A DNA stretch of 64,000 nt from Gammaproteobacteria bacterium RIFCSPHIGHO2_12_FULL_36_30 (GTDB taxonomy: Bacteria; Pseudomonadota; Gammaproteobacteria; Coxiellales; Coxiellaceae). The notes beneath the pieces are model-generated. The model saw only the letters and a program-made list of their open reading frames with translations, made no database searches and was not told the DNA's origin. The position numbers and the translations under genes were made by a program. This document shows positions 19,712-28,385 of this stretch, piece after piece; positions within the stretch are counted from its first letter, which is position 1, and every line of letters begins with the position of its first letter. The DNA is taken from assembly GCA_001801815.1 (NCBI GenBank), contig MGXU01000010.1, positions 62,001 through 126,000 on the forward strand, written 5' to 3'.

Positions 19712-21874
19712 ATGAAATTTAGATCAAAGATTTTTTTATCGTTGTTATCAGTCAGTATTGTTTTTTCTTCGCTGACGTTGCTTGGCACGTACTTCGTTGT
19801 AAAAAATTATGCAAAAAATGAGTTTATTTCGCGATATAATTCTTTAGGTTATGTTGTTGCAAATATGTTTCATCAAATGGGAAAAGTAACTGATCAGGTA
19901 AATCGAAACGCAGTTATGATTCTAAACAGAATTGATAAATTTTCTGGAATTCCATCGGATAAAAAATTAGCAGTACTCGCAAAGCAACTTGGTATACAAG
20001 GTTTTTATGTAATCAATAAGCATGGCCGATTTCTTCGTTCATCTGATTTGCCGCTGCGCATGCAAAAAAATTCTTTATTTAGTTATTGTGCTGGTTATCG
20101 TAATCTTGTTGATGGAAAATTAAATCAAGCTGTCACGCCAATTATTCCAAGTTATCCTTATGGCATCCCCTCAAAGTTTGTGATGATTCCTAATTTTAAT
20201 CGATCACTGATTTTAGAAACCGGTATTCACTTAAGTTACATCGGAGATATTTTACATAAATCTATTGAATATAATCATAACATCATATCAATCGGTTTAT
20301 TTGCGCCTAATGGTTACAAGTTGGGCTTTATATCTTCAAAGGGAAAATTTATAGATACTAAAAATAAAGTTCCTATTTCAACATTATCAGGAAATTATCG
20401 AAAAAATGAAACGATGATTTTAAATTTTAAAATACCGGCAAGTGTGGCGTATTGTTGTGAGTGTCGCTATAAAGGTGTCGCAAATATTTCGCACAGCAAT
20501 TACTATTATATTTTGCAAATGACCGCATCATTATCACCGTTAATAGATACTTTATTTAAAATCAAAATGTATTTTTTATTTTTATTTTTATTGATGTTGG
20601 TTGTAAATTTTTTTATTTCAATATTTTTAGCTAATAAATTAGTTGCTCGGATACACATCATGAGTGGCACTATCAATGAAATCATGCATACAGGAGATTT
20701 AACACGTAGGGTATCAATTGGAAACGATGGCGATGAAATTAGTATTATGGCTAATAACTTTAATCAGATGATTGTCAATTTAAAAACTTTTAAAGAAAAT
20801 GCCATAAAATACGAAAGTGACAAAGCATATGAAATTGAAAAGGTTTCAAGACAAGTCGCCCACGACATCCGCTCACCACTATCATCACTTGAAATGTTAA
20901 TTAAGCGATTACCAAACATTGAAGAATCGAAATATATTTTATTACGTGATGCAATTGGGCATATTCGCGATATTACGAATAATTTAGAAAAAAATAGTAC
21001 TGATAAAGACAATCATTGTAATTCAATGATACAAATTGCTGTGTTGTTGGATTATGTTATTTCTGAGCGACGCACGGCATTTTCAGATCAATTAATTAAG
21101 ATTGAACATGATTTTTCGGCGGAGTCATATTCTTATTTTGTTGATGTAATTCCATCTGAAATTAAGCGAATTTTAACAAATGTCATCAATAATGCGCGTG
21201 AAGCATTGATGGGGCGGGGTGATTGCATTTCGATTGCGTTAGAAGAAAAAAATAATCAGGTGATTATTTTAGTTTGCGATAATGGGGCAGGAATTTCATC
21301 TGATGCATTATCTTTTATTTTTAAACGTGGATTTACGACAAAAAAAGCAGGATCGGGTTTGGGATTATCGCATGCGCGCGAAACATTAGAATTGTGGGGC
21401 GGTTCAATTAATATTATTCCAAATACACTGCATGGTGTTTCTGTATTTATTACTTTACCACTTAAAAAACAACCGAATTGGTTTATTGGAAATTTATCAT
21501 TTTCACATGAAATGCGAATTGTATGTGTTGATGATAGTATTTCGATTTATCATGGCTGGAATGAAAGATTTAAAAGTGTTACGCAATCAAAAATTAATTT
21601 AATTCATTGTAAAGACAAAGAAGAATTATTATCTGAATTGGAAAATAAAAAAAATTTGCCAGCCGCTTATTTGGTGGATTATGAATTTTCAGGAAAAAAT
21701 TATAATGGTTCTGATTTAATTAATTTAATTATTAAAGCTGGCGGTGATCGCGCCTATATTTATTTGGTGACGAGTCGTTCGAATGAACAAAATATTCAAA
21801 TGTTTTGTGAAATCACGAGAATTAAAATGATTCCGAAACATTTTGTGTTTAAAATTCCGTTGCGGGTTTTGTGA
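19712..21874 (+). CDS. Membrane hybrid sensor histidine kinase
   Basis: 720 residues: a membrane helix at about 8-30, a periplasmic sensor of ~250 residues, a second helix at about 285-307, HAMP, and HisKA with the phospho-His in RQVAHDIRSPLSS (about 383). An HATPase follows (NVINNAREAL, DNGAGISS, GSGLGLSHA), then a C-terminal receiver (VCVDDS; phosphoacceptor Asp in YLVDYEFSG near 656; VTS; PKH). It is a phosphorelay sensor for an unknown signal, paired with the upstream response regulator. Confidence 0.93.
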   Translation: MKFRSKIFLSLLSVSIVFSSLTLLGTYFVVKNYAKNEFISRYNSLGYVVANMFHQMGKVTDQVNRNAVMILNRIDKFSGIPSDKKLAVLAKQLGIQGFYVINKHGRFLRSSDLPLRMQKNSLFSYCAGYRNLVDGKLNQAVTPIIPSYPYGIPSKFVMIPNFNRSLILETGIHLSYIGDILHKSIEYNHNIISIGLFAPNGYKLGFISSKGKFIDTKNKVPISTLSGNYRKNETMILNFKIPASVAYCCECRYKGVANISHSNYYYILQMTASLSPLIDTLFKIKMYFLFLFLLMLVVNFFISIFLANKLVARIHIMSGTINEIMHTGDLTRRVSIGNDGDEISIMANNFNQMIVNLKTFKENAIKYESDKAYEIEKVSRQVAHDIRSPLSSLEMLIKRLPNIEESKYILLRDAIGHIRDITNNLEKNSTDKDNHCNSMIQIAVLLDYVISERRTAFSDQLIKIEHDFSAESYSYFVDVIPSEIKRILTNVINNAREALMGRGDCISIALEEKNNQVIILVCDNGAGISSDALSFIFKRGFTTKKAGSGLGLSHARETLELWGGSINIIPNTLHGVSVFITLPLKKQPNWFIGNLSFSHEMRIVCVDDSISIYHGWNERFKSVTQSKINLIHCKDKEELLSELENKKNLPAAYLVDYEFSGKNYNGSDLINLIIKAGGDRAYIYLVTSRSNEQNIQMFCEITRIKMIPKHFVFKIPLRVL

Positions 21875-21882
21875 GTTTTTTG

Positions 21883-21914
21883 TTTGCGCTCACGCTGCCG
21901 CGTGAGCTTCTGAG
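21883..21914. repeat. Palindromic repeat after the kinase gene
   Basis: GCTCACGCTGCCGCGTGAGC plus a CTTCTGAG flank, starting 8 nt after the kinase stop codon. The same palindrome, with a compensatory C-G for G-C swap inside the stem, is embedded in the flavoprotein gene at 57707-57736. Confidence 0.75.
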
Positions 21915-21951
21915 GGGTCGCTGTCGTGAGATTGTTCCAGCAAAAATTAAA

Positions 21952-23463
21952 TTAATTAAGTTGAGGTGCGTTTTCAAAAAGCTCCGCGATCGTTTTTTCT
22001 CTTTTTGCAGAAGTTGGAAGCGGTGTGGTTGGAACCTTGATTTGTTCCAGTTGAGCAAAAAAATCATTGTGAAGTTTTGCCTGCTCTAATTTTTTCTTTT
22101 CATTTGCAACTGCTATTTGTTGTTTTAACCAATCTGTTTCAACCGGTGTTTGCGATGTCTGAATATCTGATGGAACGGCGGGAACAAAAAATCTGTGCAA
22201 TGCGCTAGATTGAACCGGATTAGCAGTTGCTTTTTCGTATGATGGTGGTTGTGGTAGTTTTTTTTCCGCGGTTGTTAAATCATTTGATTTTGCTTGAGGT
22301 GCCAATGTAGCGGGTGATGGTGAAGAAGCTCTTTCACTTTGAAACGGAGACGTTAACTCTCGTTTTTTTTCGCCAATAATCATTTCTGCTAACCGTTCTA
22401 AAATATCTTGTCTTTTGTCAAAATGATGATGACCAAATGTTTCGCTCATTGCATCAACAATACTTCCAATCAATTTTTCCGTTAGCTTTAATGTTTGTGG
22501 CTGCGTTTGCTCAAGAAGAATCCTGTTTAATGCTTGTCTTCCAGCTGTTTCCGCTTCACTTAGAGTTGACTGAAACTTATCATAAGCACAGTTTGTGATG
22601 CGCGAGATTTCATTGCTCATCGTTTTGTAACGCTGAATAAGTTTTCCTTCAAAAGCTCCCACTAACTCGCTAATGTCTGCTCTAAAAAAAGTCGCAGTCA
22701 AATTTTCTAGCATTGTTTTTAGTATAATTTGATTAGTTAATTCAGTCACAATTAACTCAATCATTTCTTTTTGCTCAAAAAATACTGCCACATCAAGCGG
22801 TGTTGTACTGTGTTTTGACCAAGGCGTCATAAAATAGTGTGGAGTAGGTGATATTTTTGCACCATCTGCAATTGCTTTTTTAATTAAATCAACTCGTCCA
22901 ATTCTTGCTATGATATGTAAAAATGAATAACTACAACCCTTAAAAATAGAATACCATTCTGCGTTGACATTTTTTGTTGATAATAAATGTTCAGCCATTT
23001 GTACAATAACGTTGAACATATGATTATCACCGCTATCATTATAATTTTCATATAGCGTATTTAACTGAGAAACACAGGTTTTAAAAGCTGCAAAATAATT
23101 TTCACTATCATTGGGCGACACATGTTGATGTAATTCTACTAATTCTAATGCAAACGAGTGCATTCCATCGAGCACAAGCTTATTAATTAAGGTTATTTCG
23201 GGAGAATATTTGTAAGCTTTAAATAATTCAAGCAACTCTTCAGATTTTAATTCGCACAATCCAAAAGCATTTAATACTTCTTTTCTTTGTGCAGGCGTAA
23301 AGCTGTTTTTTTGTTCAGAGACATTCCAAGCTAGATTCCAAAGTTGATTATATATTGACTGAGCAGCATCTGCATACCGTTTTTCTTGAATAGCTTTTTT
23401 TACTATTCCCGGTTCACAGAGGTTCAGCAGTTCTTGTAGGTGCTCATCAGTTATTGGACGCAT
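21952..23463 (-). CDS. Ankyrin-like protein with proline-rich PPxY region
   Basis: 503 residues, no close family recognised. Residues 180-240 look like two degenerate ankyrin repeats (FLHIIARIGRVDLIKKAIADG; TPLDVAVFFEQKEMIELIV). Residues 270-365 are helical; 370-445 are Ser/Pro-rich with PPSY at 406-409, a motif bound by eukaryotic WW domains; the tail is charged and coiled-coil-like. No signal peptide. This architecture suggests a secreted effector in an intracellular bacterium, but no secretion genes lie in the window. Convergent with the kinase gene. Confidence 0.78.
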   Translation of the reverse strand: MRPITDEHLQELLNLCEPGIVKKAIQEKRYADAAQSIYNQLWNLAWNVSEQKNSFTPAQRKEVLNAFGLCELKSEELLELFKAYKYSPEITLINKLVLDGMHSFALELVELHQHVSPNDSENYFAAFKTCVSQLNTLYENYNDSGDNHMFNVIVQMAEHLLSTKNVNAEWYSIFKGCSYSFLHIIARIGRVDLIKKAIADGAKISPTPHYFMTPWSKHSTTPLDVAVFFEQKEMIELIVTELTNQIILKTMLENLTATFFRADISELVGAFEGKLIQRYKTMSNEISRITNCAYDKFQSTLSEAETAGRQALNRILLEQTQPQTLKLTEKLIGSIVDAMSETFGHHHFDKRQDILERLAEMIIGEKKRELTSPFQSERASSPSPATLAPQAKSNDLTTAEKKLPQPPSYEKATANPVQSSALHRFFVPAVPSDIQTSQTPVETDWLKQQIAVANEKKKLEQAKLHNDFFAQLEQIKVPTTPLPTSAKREKTIAELFENAPQLN

Positions 23464-23571
23464 TGATTTATTCTCTTTGCTATGAACTTAGTGAAATCAT
23501 AACAATTGAATATTAAAGCAATCTTAAAAAAGACTACAAAAAGACAGAAATGTACATTTCAGCGTGATATT

Positions 23572-23856
23572 TTATAACACCATCAAAATTTCTTTTGTAG
23601 AAGATAATTCTTGATAAAGCGCATCGAGTTGTGTTTTGGATGTTACAAAAACTGTAATAGATAAAGATAAATAATTTTTATCTTTGCTGTGTTTTTTGTG
23701 AATACGAGATGCGGTTACGTCGGGAAAATGTTGTTTAACAATTGCGAGCGCGATTTTTTCAAAATGACCTTGCGTTTTCCCCATTATTTTAATGGTAAAA
23801 TCGCAAGGAAATTTGATCGCGGTTTCTTCTTTGTGATGTCCGTTCGGTTTTGTCAT
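23572..23856 (-). CDS. ybeD: YbeD/DUF493 family protein
   Basis: 94 residues with the DUF493 pattern: FPCDFTIKIMGK near the start, IVKQHFPD, and a C-terminal ALYQELSSTKEILMVL ending in the typical VL. Structurally ACT-like; function poorly known. It lies 20 nt downstream of dacA on the same strand, the conserved dacA-ybeD order of gammaproteobacteria. In E. coli lipB follows, but here lipB-lipA are elsewhere in the window. Confidence 0.9.
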   Translation of the reverse strand: MTKPNGHHKEETAIKFPCDFTIKIMGKTQGHFEKIALAIVKQHFPDVTASRIHKKHSKDKNYLSLSITVFVTSKTQLDALYQELSSTKEILMVL

Positions 23857-23876
23857 GCAATTCCCTTTATTAATAT

Positions 23877-25118
23877 TTAAAAAACTCTACTGATACGATC
23901 CCATGTGCGCATAACCATGTTTCCTTTTGAATCACTTTCTAATGCAACTAATGGTGCGCTTGCAACAATATTTTTGTGTAAATAAATATTGAGTGTGCCG
24001 ACTGTTTGACCTTTTTTAATGGGCGCTTGCAATTTTGTAATATCTACTTTTGGCGTTAAGTATGAATAATTGCCTGCTTGAATTGTTACATACAATGGTG
24101 ATGCTAAACCAACTGGCACAGTTCCGCTTTTACCCAAATAAACACCTGGAGTTGCGAGTGATTTATTTGCTTCAAATAATTTATGCGTTGAGTAAAAACG
24201 ATAACCCCAATTTAATAATGCTTCAGAATCATCCATATTTTTTGCGACAGTAGATGAACCCATTACAACAGAAACTAAACGCATGCCGTGACGCAATGCA
24301 GATGAAATTAAGCAATATCCCGCTGCTTGCGTGTGACCTGTTTTCAAACCATCGACTGAATGGTCGCGCCACAATAAACGATTGGTGTTTGGTTGTTTGA
24401 TGTTGTTGTAAGTAATCCAACCTTGTTTGAAATTAGCATAATATTGCGGAAATCCAACAATAATTGCACGTGTTAATAATGCCATATCATAAGCTGTTGT
24501 GACGTGACCTGGCGCTGGCAAACCAGTTGGGTCAGCGTAATGTGTCCCATTCATTCCCAATTGTTTTGCAGTTGCATTCATCATCGTGACAAAAGTTGCT
24601 TCATTGCCGCCAACATATTGCGCGAGTGCAGTGCATGCATCATTTCCTGATGCGACAACAATCCCATTAATTAATTCTTGTACAGGAACTAAACTTCCTT
24701 CTTTCACAAACATACGCGAACCACCAGTTGCCCATGCTTTTTTGCTAATACGTACATTATCAGTTAAATGAATTTGATTATTTTTTAATGCCTGAAACGT
24801 TAAATACAATGTCATTAATTTTGTTAAGCTTGCTGGCTGTCTTTGTTCATGCATATTTTTATGCGCTAAAATCATGCCAGTATTTGCGTCCATTAAAACG
24901 TAAGCTGCTGAACCTAAATTTGGTGCTGTTGGAATAACGGTTGGTGTATTACCAACTGTTGGCATTGCGCTGGGAATGGGTGCTTGTGTAATTGGCGTTG
25001 CTGGTGTTGTAACAGCTGCTGCGGTTGATGTCGTCGTTGTTGCAGTTGTCGTACTTGTAGCAAAACAACTTGTCACACAAAATAAAATCGCGAGAACAGA
25101 GCAATAAATACGTTTCAT
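23877..25118 (-). CDS. dacA: D-alanyl-D-alanine carboxypeptidase (PBP5/6 type)
   Basis: Trims the terminal D-Ala of peptidoglycan stem peptides. It has a signal peptide (MKRIYCSVLAILFCVTSCFA), an unusual Thr/Ala/Pro-rich linker of about 45 residues, then the serine penicillin-binding domain with SLTK, SGN and KTG motifs and a C-terminal beta domain ending in a likely amphipathic anchor. I start at 25118 because AAGGAAG lies 5 nt upstream, whereas the ATG at 25133 would place that SD inside the gene. Confidence 0.95.
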   Translation of the reverse strand: MKRIYCSVLAILFCVTSCFATSTTTATTTTSTAAAVTTPATPITQAPIPSAMPTVGNTPTVIPTAPNLGSAAYVLMDANTGMILAHKNMHEQRQPASLTKLMTLYLTFQALKNNQIHLTDNVRISKKAWATGGSRMFVKEGSLVPVQELINGIVVASGNDACTALAQYVGGNEATFVTMMNATAKQLGMNGTHYADPTGLPAPGHVTTAYDMALLTRAIIVGFPQYYANFKQGWITYNNIKQPNTNRLLWRDHSVDGLKTGHTQAAGYCLISSALRHGMRLVSVVMGSSTVAKNMDDSEALLNWGYRFYSTHKLFEANKSLATPGVYLGKSGTVPVGLASPLYVTIQAGNYSYLTPKVDITKLQAPIKKGQTVGTLNIYLHKNIVASAPLVALESDSKGNMVMRTWDRISRVF

Positions 25119-25241
25119 AAAACTTCCTTTCAAAAAAACAAAAATATTAGTTGCATATGATAACTTTAATAATTCGCATTTTCTACCAAAATAAGTATAT
25201 AATCCACCCGTTTTTTATCACTATATTGAGGTCTAGTTTTT

Positions 25242-25664
25242 ATGTCAATCGAACGTACACTTTCTATCATCAAACCCGACGCAGTTGCAAAAAATGTGAT
25301 CGGAAAAATTATTACACGTTTTGAAGATGCAGGTTTAAAAGTTGTTGCAGCAAGAATGATGCATTTAACGCGTCATCAAGCAGAACAGTTTTATGCTGTG
25401 CATGCTGAACGACCATTTTTTAACGCATTGGTAACTTTTATGACACAAGGACCTGTGTTGGTACAAGTTTTACAAGGCGAAAACGCAATTAAAAAAAATC
25501 GTGATGTAATGGGCGCGACTAATCCAAAAGATGCGTTGCCCGGCACAATTCGCGCTGATTTTGCTGATTCGATTGACGCAAATGCGGTGCATGGTTCTGA
25601 TGCGCCCGAAACGGCGAAACAAGAAATCGCATTCTTCTTTAAACCTGAAGAAATTTATGCCTAA
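25242..25664 (+). CDS. ndk: Nucleoside diphosphate kinase
   Basis: Balances NTP pools through a phospho-His intermediate. The 140 residues begin with [15 protein letters not shown] and include [17 protein letters not shown] and the catalytic HGSD. It heads a run of co-directional genes (rodZ, hisS, yfgM, der) whose order echoes E. coli with rlmN, pilF, ispG and bamB missing. Confidence 0.97.
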   Translation: MSIERTLSIIKPDAVAKNVIGKIITRFEDAGLKVVAARMMHLTRHQAEQFYAVHAERPFFNALVTFMTQGPVLVQVLQGENAIKKNRDVMGATNPKDALPGTIRADFADSIDANAVHGSDAPETAKQEIAFFFKPEEIYA

Positions 25665-25700
25665 ATATTGGTGCTGCCAATTAAACAAAGGAGTGGTAAC

Positions 25701-26357
25701 GTGACCCAAATGACACCAGGACAACTTTTAAAAGCTACGCGGGAAGCTGGGCCGATGTCATTAGATGATATTGCAAAACAATTACGCTTGTCGGTTGATA
25801 CTGTTTGCGATATCGAACGTGACGATTATGCGAAAATTGGCGTGCGAACTTTTGTGCGCGGTTATTTGTGTTCATACGCGCGTTTGGTTTCCGTGTCAGA
25901 AGCACAGATTTTAGAAGCATTAGATGCATCAGGTTTAATGCCATCTGACACGCATTCATTATTGCCGAGAATTGAAGGTGCGCCCGTGATGAATGTAACG
26001 CATCAACATTTTCGAAAATTAAATCCGCGTTTAATTTCGATTGTGTGTATCAGCGCGCTTACATTAATTATTTTGATTGCATGGTTGCATACCCCGAAGG
26101 ATATAAATACTGTAAAACTTAAAACACAAAATAATTCTCTCGCATTATCGCCACCGTTTCTTGCGCCAGCACCCACAACTACATCGACTGTTGCAATTAC
26201 AAAACCAGTTGTTGTCAAAACACAAACAGTGAAAAAAGAAATTAAAAAAGAAAATAAAAAAGAAACGACGAATGTTGCAAATGCAAATGGATTTGTTGTA
26301 AGACCCAATGTTGCATTGCATACAACATATACGATTAAACCCGCAACAACGAATTAA
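25701..26357 (+). CDS. rodZ: RodZ-like cytoskeletal HTH membrane protein
   Basis: Links the MreB cytoskeleton to the envelope. The 218 residues have an N-terminal HTH_25 domain (GQLLKATREAGPMSLDDIAKQL), one membrane helix near residues 108-127 (ISIVCISALTLIILIAW), then a short Thr/Lys-rich tail. The periplasmic beta domain of E. coli RodZ appears to be missing. I chose the GTG at 25701, with AAAGGAG 6 nt before it; the ATG at 25710 is an alternative. hisS starts 1 nt after the stop. Confidence 0.85.
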   Translation: MTQMTPGQLLKATREAGPMSLDDIAKQLRLSVDTVCDIERDDYAKIGVRTFVRGYLCSYARLVSVSEAQILEALDASGLMPSDTHSLLPRIEGAPVMNVTHQHFRKLNPRLISIVCISALTLIILIAWLHTPKDINTVKLKTQNNSLALSPPFLAPAPTTTSTVAITKPVVVKTQTVKKEIKKENKKETTNVANANGFVVRPNVALHTTYTIKPATTN

Positions 26358-26358
26358 T

Positions 26359-27594
26359 ATGACAGAAAAAATTCAAGCAATTCGCGGTATGAATGATATT
26401 TTGCCGCAAGAAATACCATATTGGCAGCATATTGAAAATGTTTGTCGCGGCGTTGTTGCGCAATATGGTTATCATGAAATTCGTTTTCCAATTTTAGAAC
26501 AAACAAAATTATTTAAACGCAGTGTTGGCGAAGCAACTGATATTGTTGAAAAAGAAATGTATACATTTGATGATCGCAATGGTGATAGTTTATCAATGCG
26601 ACCAGAAGGAACGGCAGGTTGTGTTCGCGCTGGAATTGAACACGGTCTTTTATACAATCAAATCCAACGTTTTTGGTACATGGGTCCAATGTTTCGTCAC
26701 GAACGTCCCCAAAAAGGACGCTTGCGTCAATTTCATCAATTGGGTGTCGAAGCGTTTGGAATGTTAAATCCCGCGATTGATATGGAAATGATTTTGTTGT
26801 CGAAAAGAATTTTGGATAATTTAGGATTATCAGATCAAGTGGTTTTAGAAATAAATTCATTAGGTGATTTTGAACAGCGAAAAAAATATCAAAAAAAATG
26901 TGTTGAATATTTTTCTGCACATAAAAATAAATTAGATGAAGATTCACTGCGACGTTTAGAAAAAAATCCACTGCGTATTTTGGATTCTAAAAATCCAGAT
27001 ATGAAATCATTAATTGAAAATGCGCCTAAATTAAGTGATTTTATTGATGGTGAAGCGGAAAAACATTTTAAAAATATTTGCGATACTTTAAAAAATGAAA
27101 ATATAAAATTTAAAATCAATCCACATTTAGTGCGCGGTTTAGATTATTATTGCTTAACTGTTTTTGAATGGGTCACCAATAATTTAGGCGCGCAAGGAAC
27201 AGTTTGCGCAGGTGGACGTTATGATGGATTGGTTGAACAGTTAGGTGGAAAAGCAACGCCTGCAATTGGTTTCGCAATGGGAATCGAACGCATTGCATTA
27301 TTATTGCAAGAAAAAGAAAAATTAAATAACGTGCCAGATTTTTATGTTATTTCTGATTTATCTTCATCAGCATTAACATTAGTTGAAAAAATTCGCACAC
27401 AATTTCCACAGTTAAAAATTGAAATGGATATGATTGAAACTGGCAATCCATTCAAACGCGCTGAAAATCGCGGTGCAAAATATGCTTTGCATTTAAAAGA
27501 AAATAATATTGCAGTTGAAAATTTAATTGAAAAATCTGAAAAGAAAATAATGACAATGGATGAATTATTTAAATTTTTTGGGAATTTAAAATAA
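26359..27594 (+). CDS. hisS: Histidyl-tRNA synthetase
   Basis: Class II synthetase of 411 residues with motif 2 around FRHERPQKGRLRQFHQLGVE and the His-specific LVRGLDYYCLTVFEW and GGRYDGL motifs. Start at 26359 (MTEKIQAIRGMNDILP) matches the family; the longer frame from 26308 overlaps rodZ. Probably translationally coupled to rodZ. Confidence 0.97.
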   Translation: MTEKIQAIRGMNDILPQEIPYWQHIENVCRGVVAQYGYHEIRFPILEQTKLFKRSVGEATDIVEKEMYTFDDRNGDSLSMRPEGTAGCVRAGIEHGLLYNQIQRFWYMGPMFRHERPQKGRLRQFHQLGVEAFGMLNPAIDMEMILLSKRILDNLGLSDQVVLEINSLGDFEQRKKYQKKCVEYFSAHKNKLDEDSLRRLEKNPLRILDSKNPDMKSLIENAPKLSDFIDGEAEKHFKNICDTLKNENIKFKINPHLVRGLDYYCLTVFEWVTNNLGAQGTVCAGGRYDGLVEQLGGKATPAIGFAMGIERIALLLQEKEKLNNVPDFYVISDLSSSALTLVEKIRTQFPQLKIEMDMIETGNPFKRAENRGAKYALHLKENNIAVENLIEKSEKKIMTMDELFKFFGNLK

Positions 27595-27604
27595 TATCGA
27601 TGTA

Positions 27605-27719
27605 GCTCGTTTTAAAATAAAAACGCGACGGATCTTTCGAGCGGAGCGTCAGGGGTCCCGCTGGGGGATGGGTGACGCGAGCATCGGAAGGTCCGGCGTG
27701 TTTTTGTTTTAAAATGAGC
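27605..27719 (+). repeat. 115-nt hairpin element between hisS and yfgM
   Basis: Two ~38-nt arms, starting GCTCGTTTTAAAA and ending TTTTAAAATGAGC, pair almost completely; most differences are G-U compatible on the + strand transcript. A nested GCGTCA/TGACGC stem closes a G/C-rich loop. It begins 10 nt after the hisS stop and ends 18 nt before the yfgM start. Confidence 0.85.
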
Positions 27720-27737
27720 GTGAATAGAGGAAAATTT

Positions 27738-28370
27738 ATGTTAGACGGATACGTTTCAGAAAAAGAACAAATCGAATCCATGCGAAAATGGTGGAACGAA
27801 AATGGAAAATTTATTTTAATTGCCGTTATTATTGGTTTAGCGATCGGATTTGGCTGGCGCTATTTTCATAAATTCGAAAAACAACGCGCAGAAAATGCTG
27901 CAATGGTTTATCAATCTGTCATGCAAGCAGATTCGCAAGGTAATATGACAACAGCGCAAGGGGGCATAAAAATATTAATGAAAGATTTTTCTGGAACACC
28001 TTATGCGAGTTTAGCTGCATTATTATCAGCAAAAGAATTTGTCACAGGAAATAATTTATCTGGCGCATTAACTTCGTTGCAATGGGTTATTAAAAATAGC
28101 AATCAAAAAAGATTACAGCAAATTTCACGCATCGAAGCAGCGCGAATTTTATTAGCGCAAAATAAAACTGATGATGCAATGAATGAAATTAAAATTGTGA
28201 ATGACAAAAATTTTCTACCGCTTATTAATTGGGTGAAAGGTGATATTTACACAAAAGAAAATAATGCAGAAAAAGCACGCGCGCATTATTCAGAAGCAAA
28301 AAGTGCGTTAGCAGGATTTCCACCCGCGATGGATTTTTTAAATAAACAAATTGCGCAACCGATTGGTTAG
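27738..28370 (+). CDS. yfgM: YfgM/ancillary SecYEG translocon subunit family
   Basis: Membrane-anchored TPR protein that in E. coli associates with the SecYEG translocon and periplasmic chaperones. The 210 residues have a cytoplasmic start (MLDGYVSEKEQIESMRKWWNENGK), one membrane helix (FILIAVIIGLAIGFGWRYF) and a periplasmic helical TPR domain. Start chosen at 27738 with AGAGG 7 nt before it; the longer frame would run through the hairpin repeat. der follows by 15 nt. Confidence 0.88.
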   Translation: MLDGYVSEKEQIESMRKWWNENGKFILIAVIIGLAIGFGWRYFHKFEKQRAENAAMVYQSVMQADSQGNMTTAQGGIKILMKDFSGTPYASLAALLSAKEFVTGNNLSGALTSLQWVIKNSNQKRLQQISRIEAARILLAQNKTDDAMNEIKIVNDKNFLPLINWVKGDIYTKENNAEKARAHYSEAKSALAGFPPAMDFLNKQIAQPIG

Positions 28371-28385
28371 CGAGCAGATCAAATT

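Noticed and set aside
27672-27737. N-terminal extension of yfgM
   Set aside because: It reads through the right arm of the hairpin element; a good ribosome site precedes the ATG at 27738.
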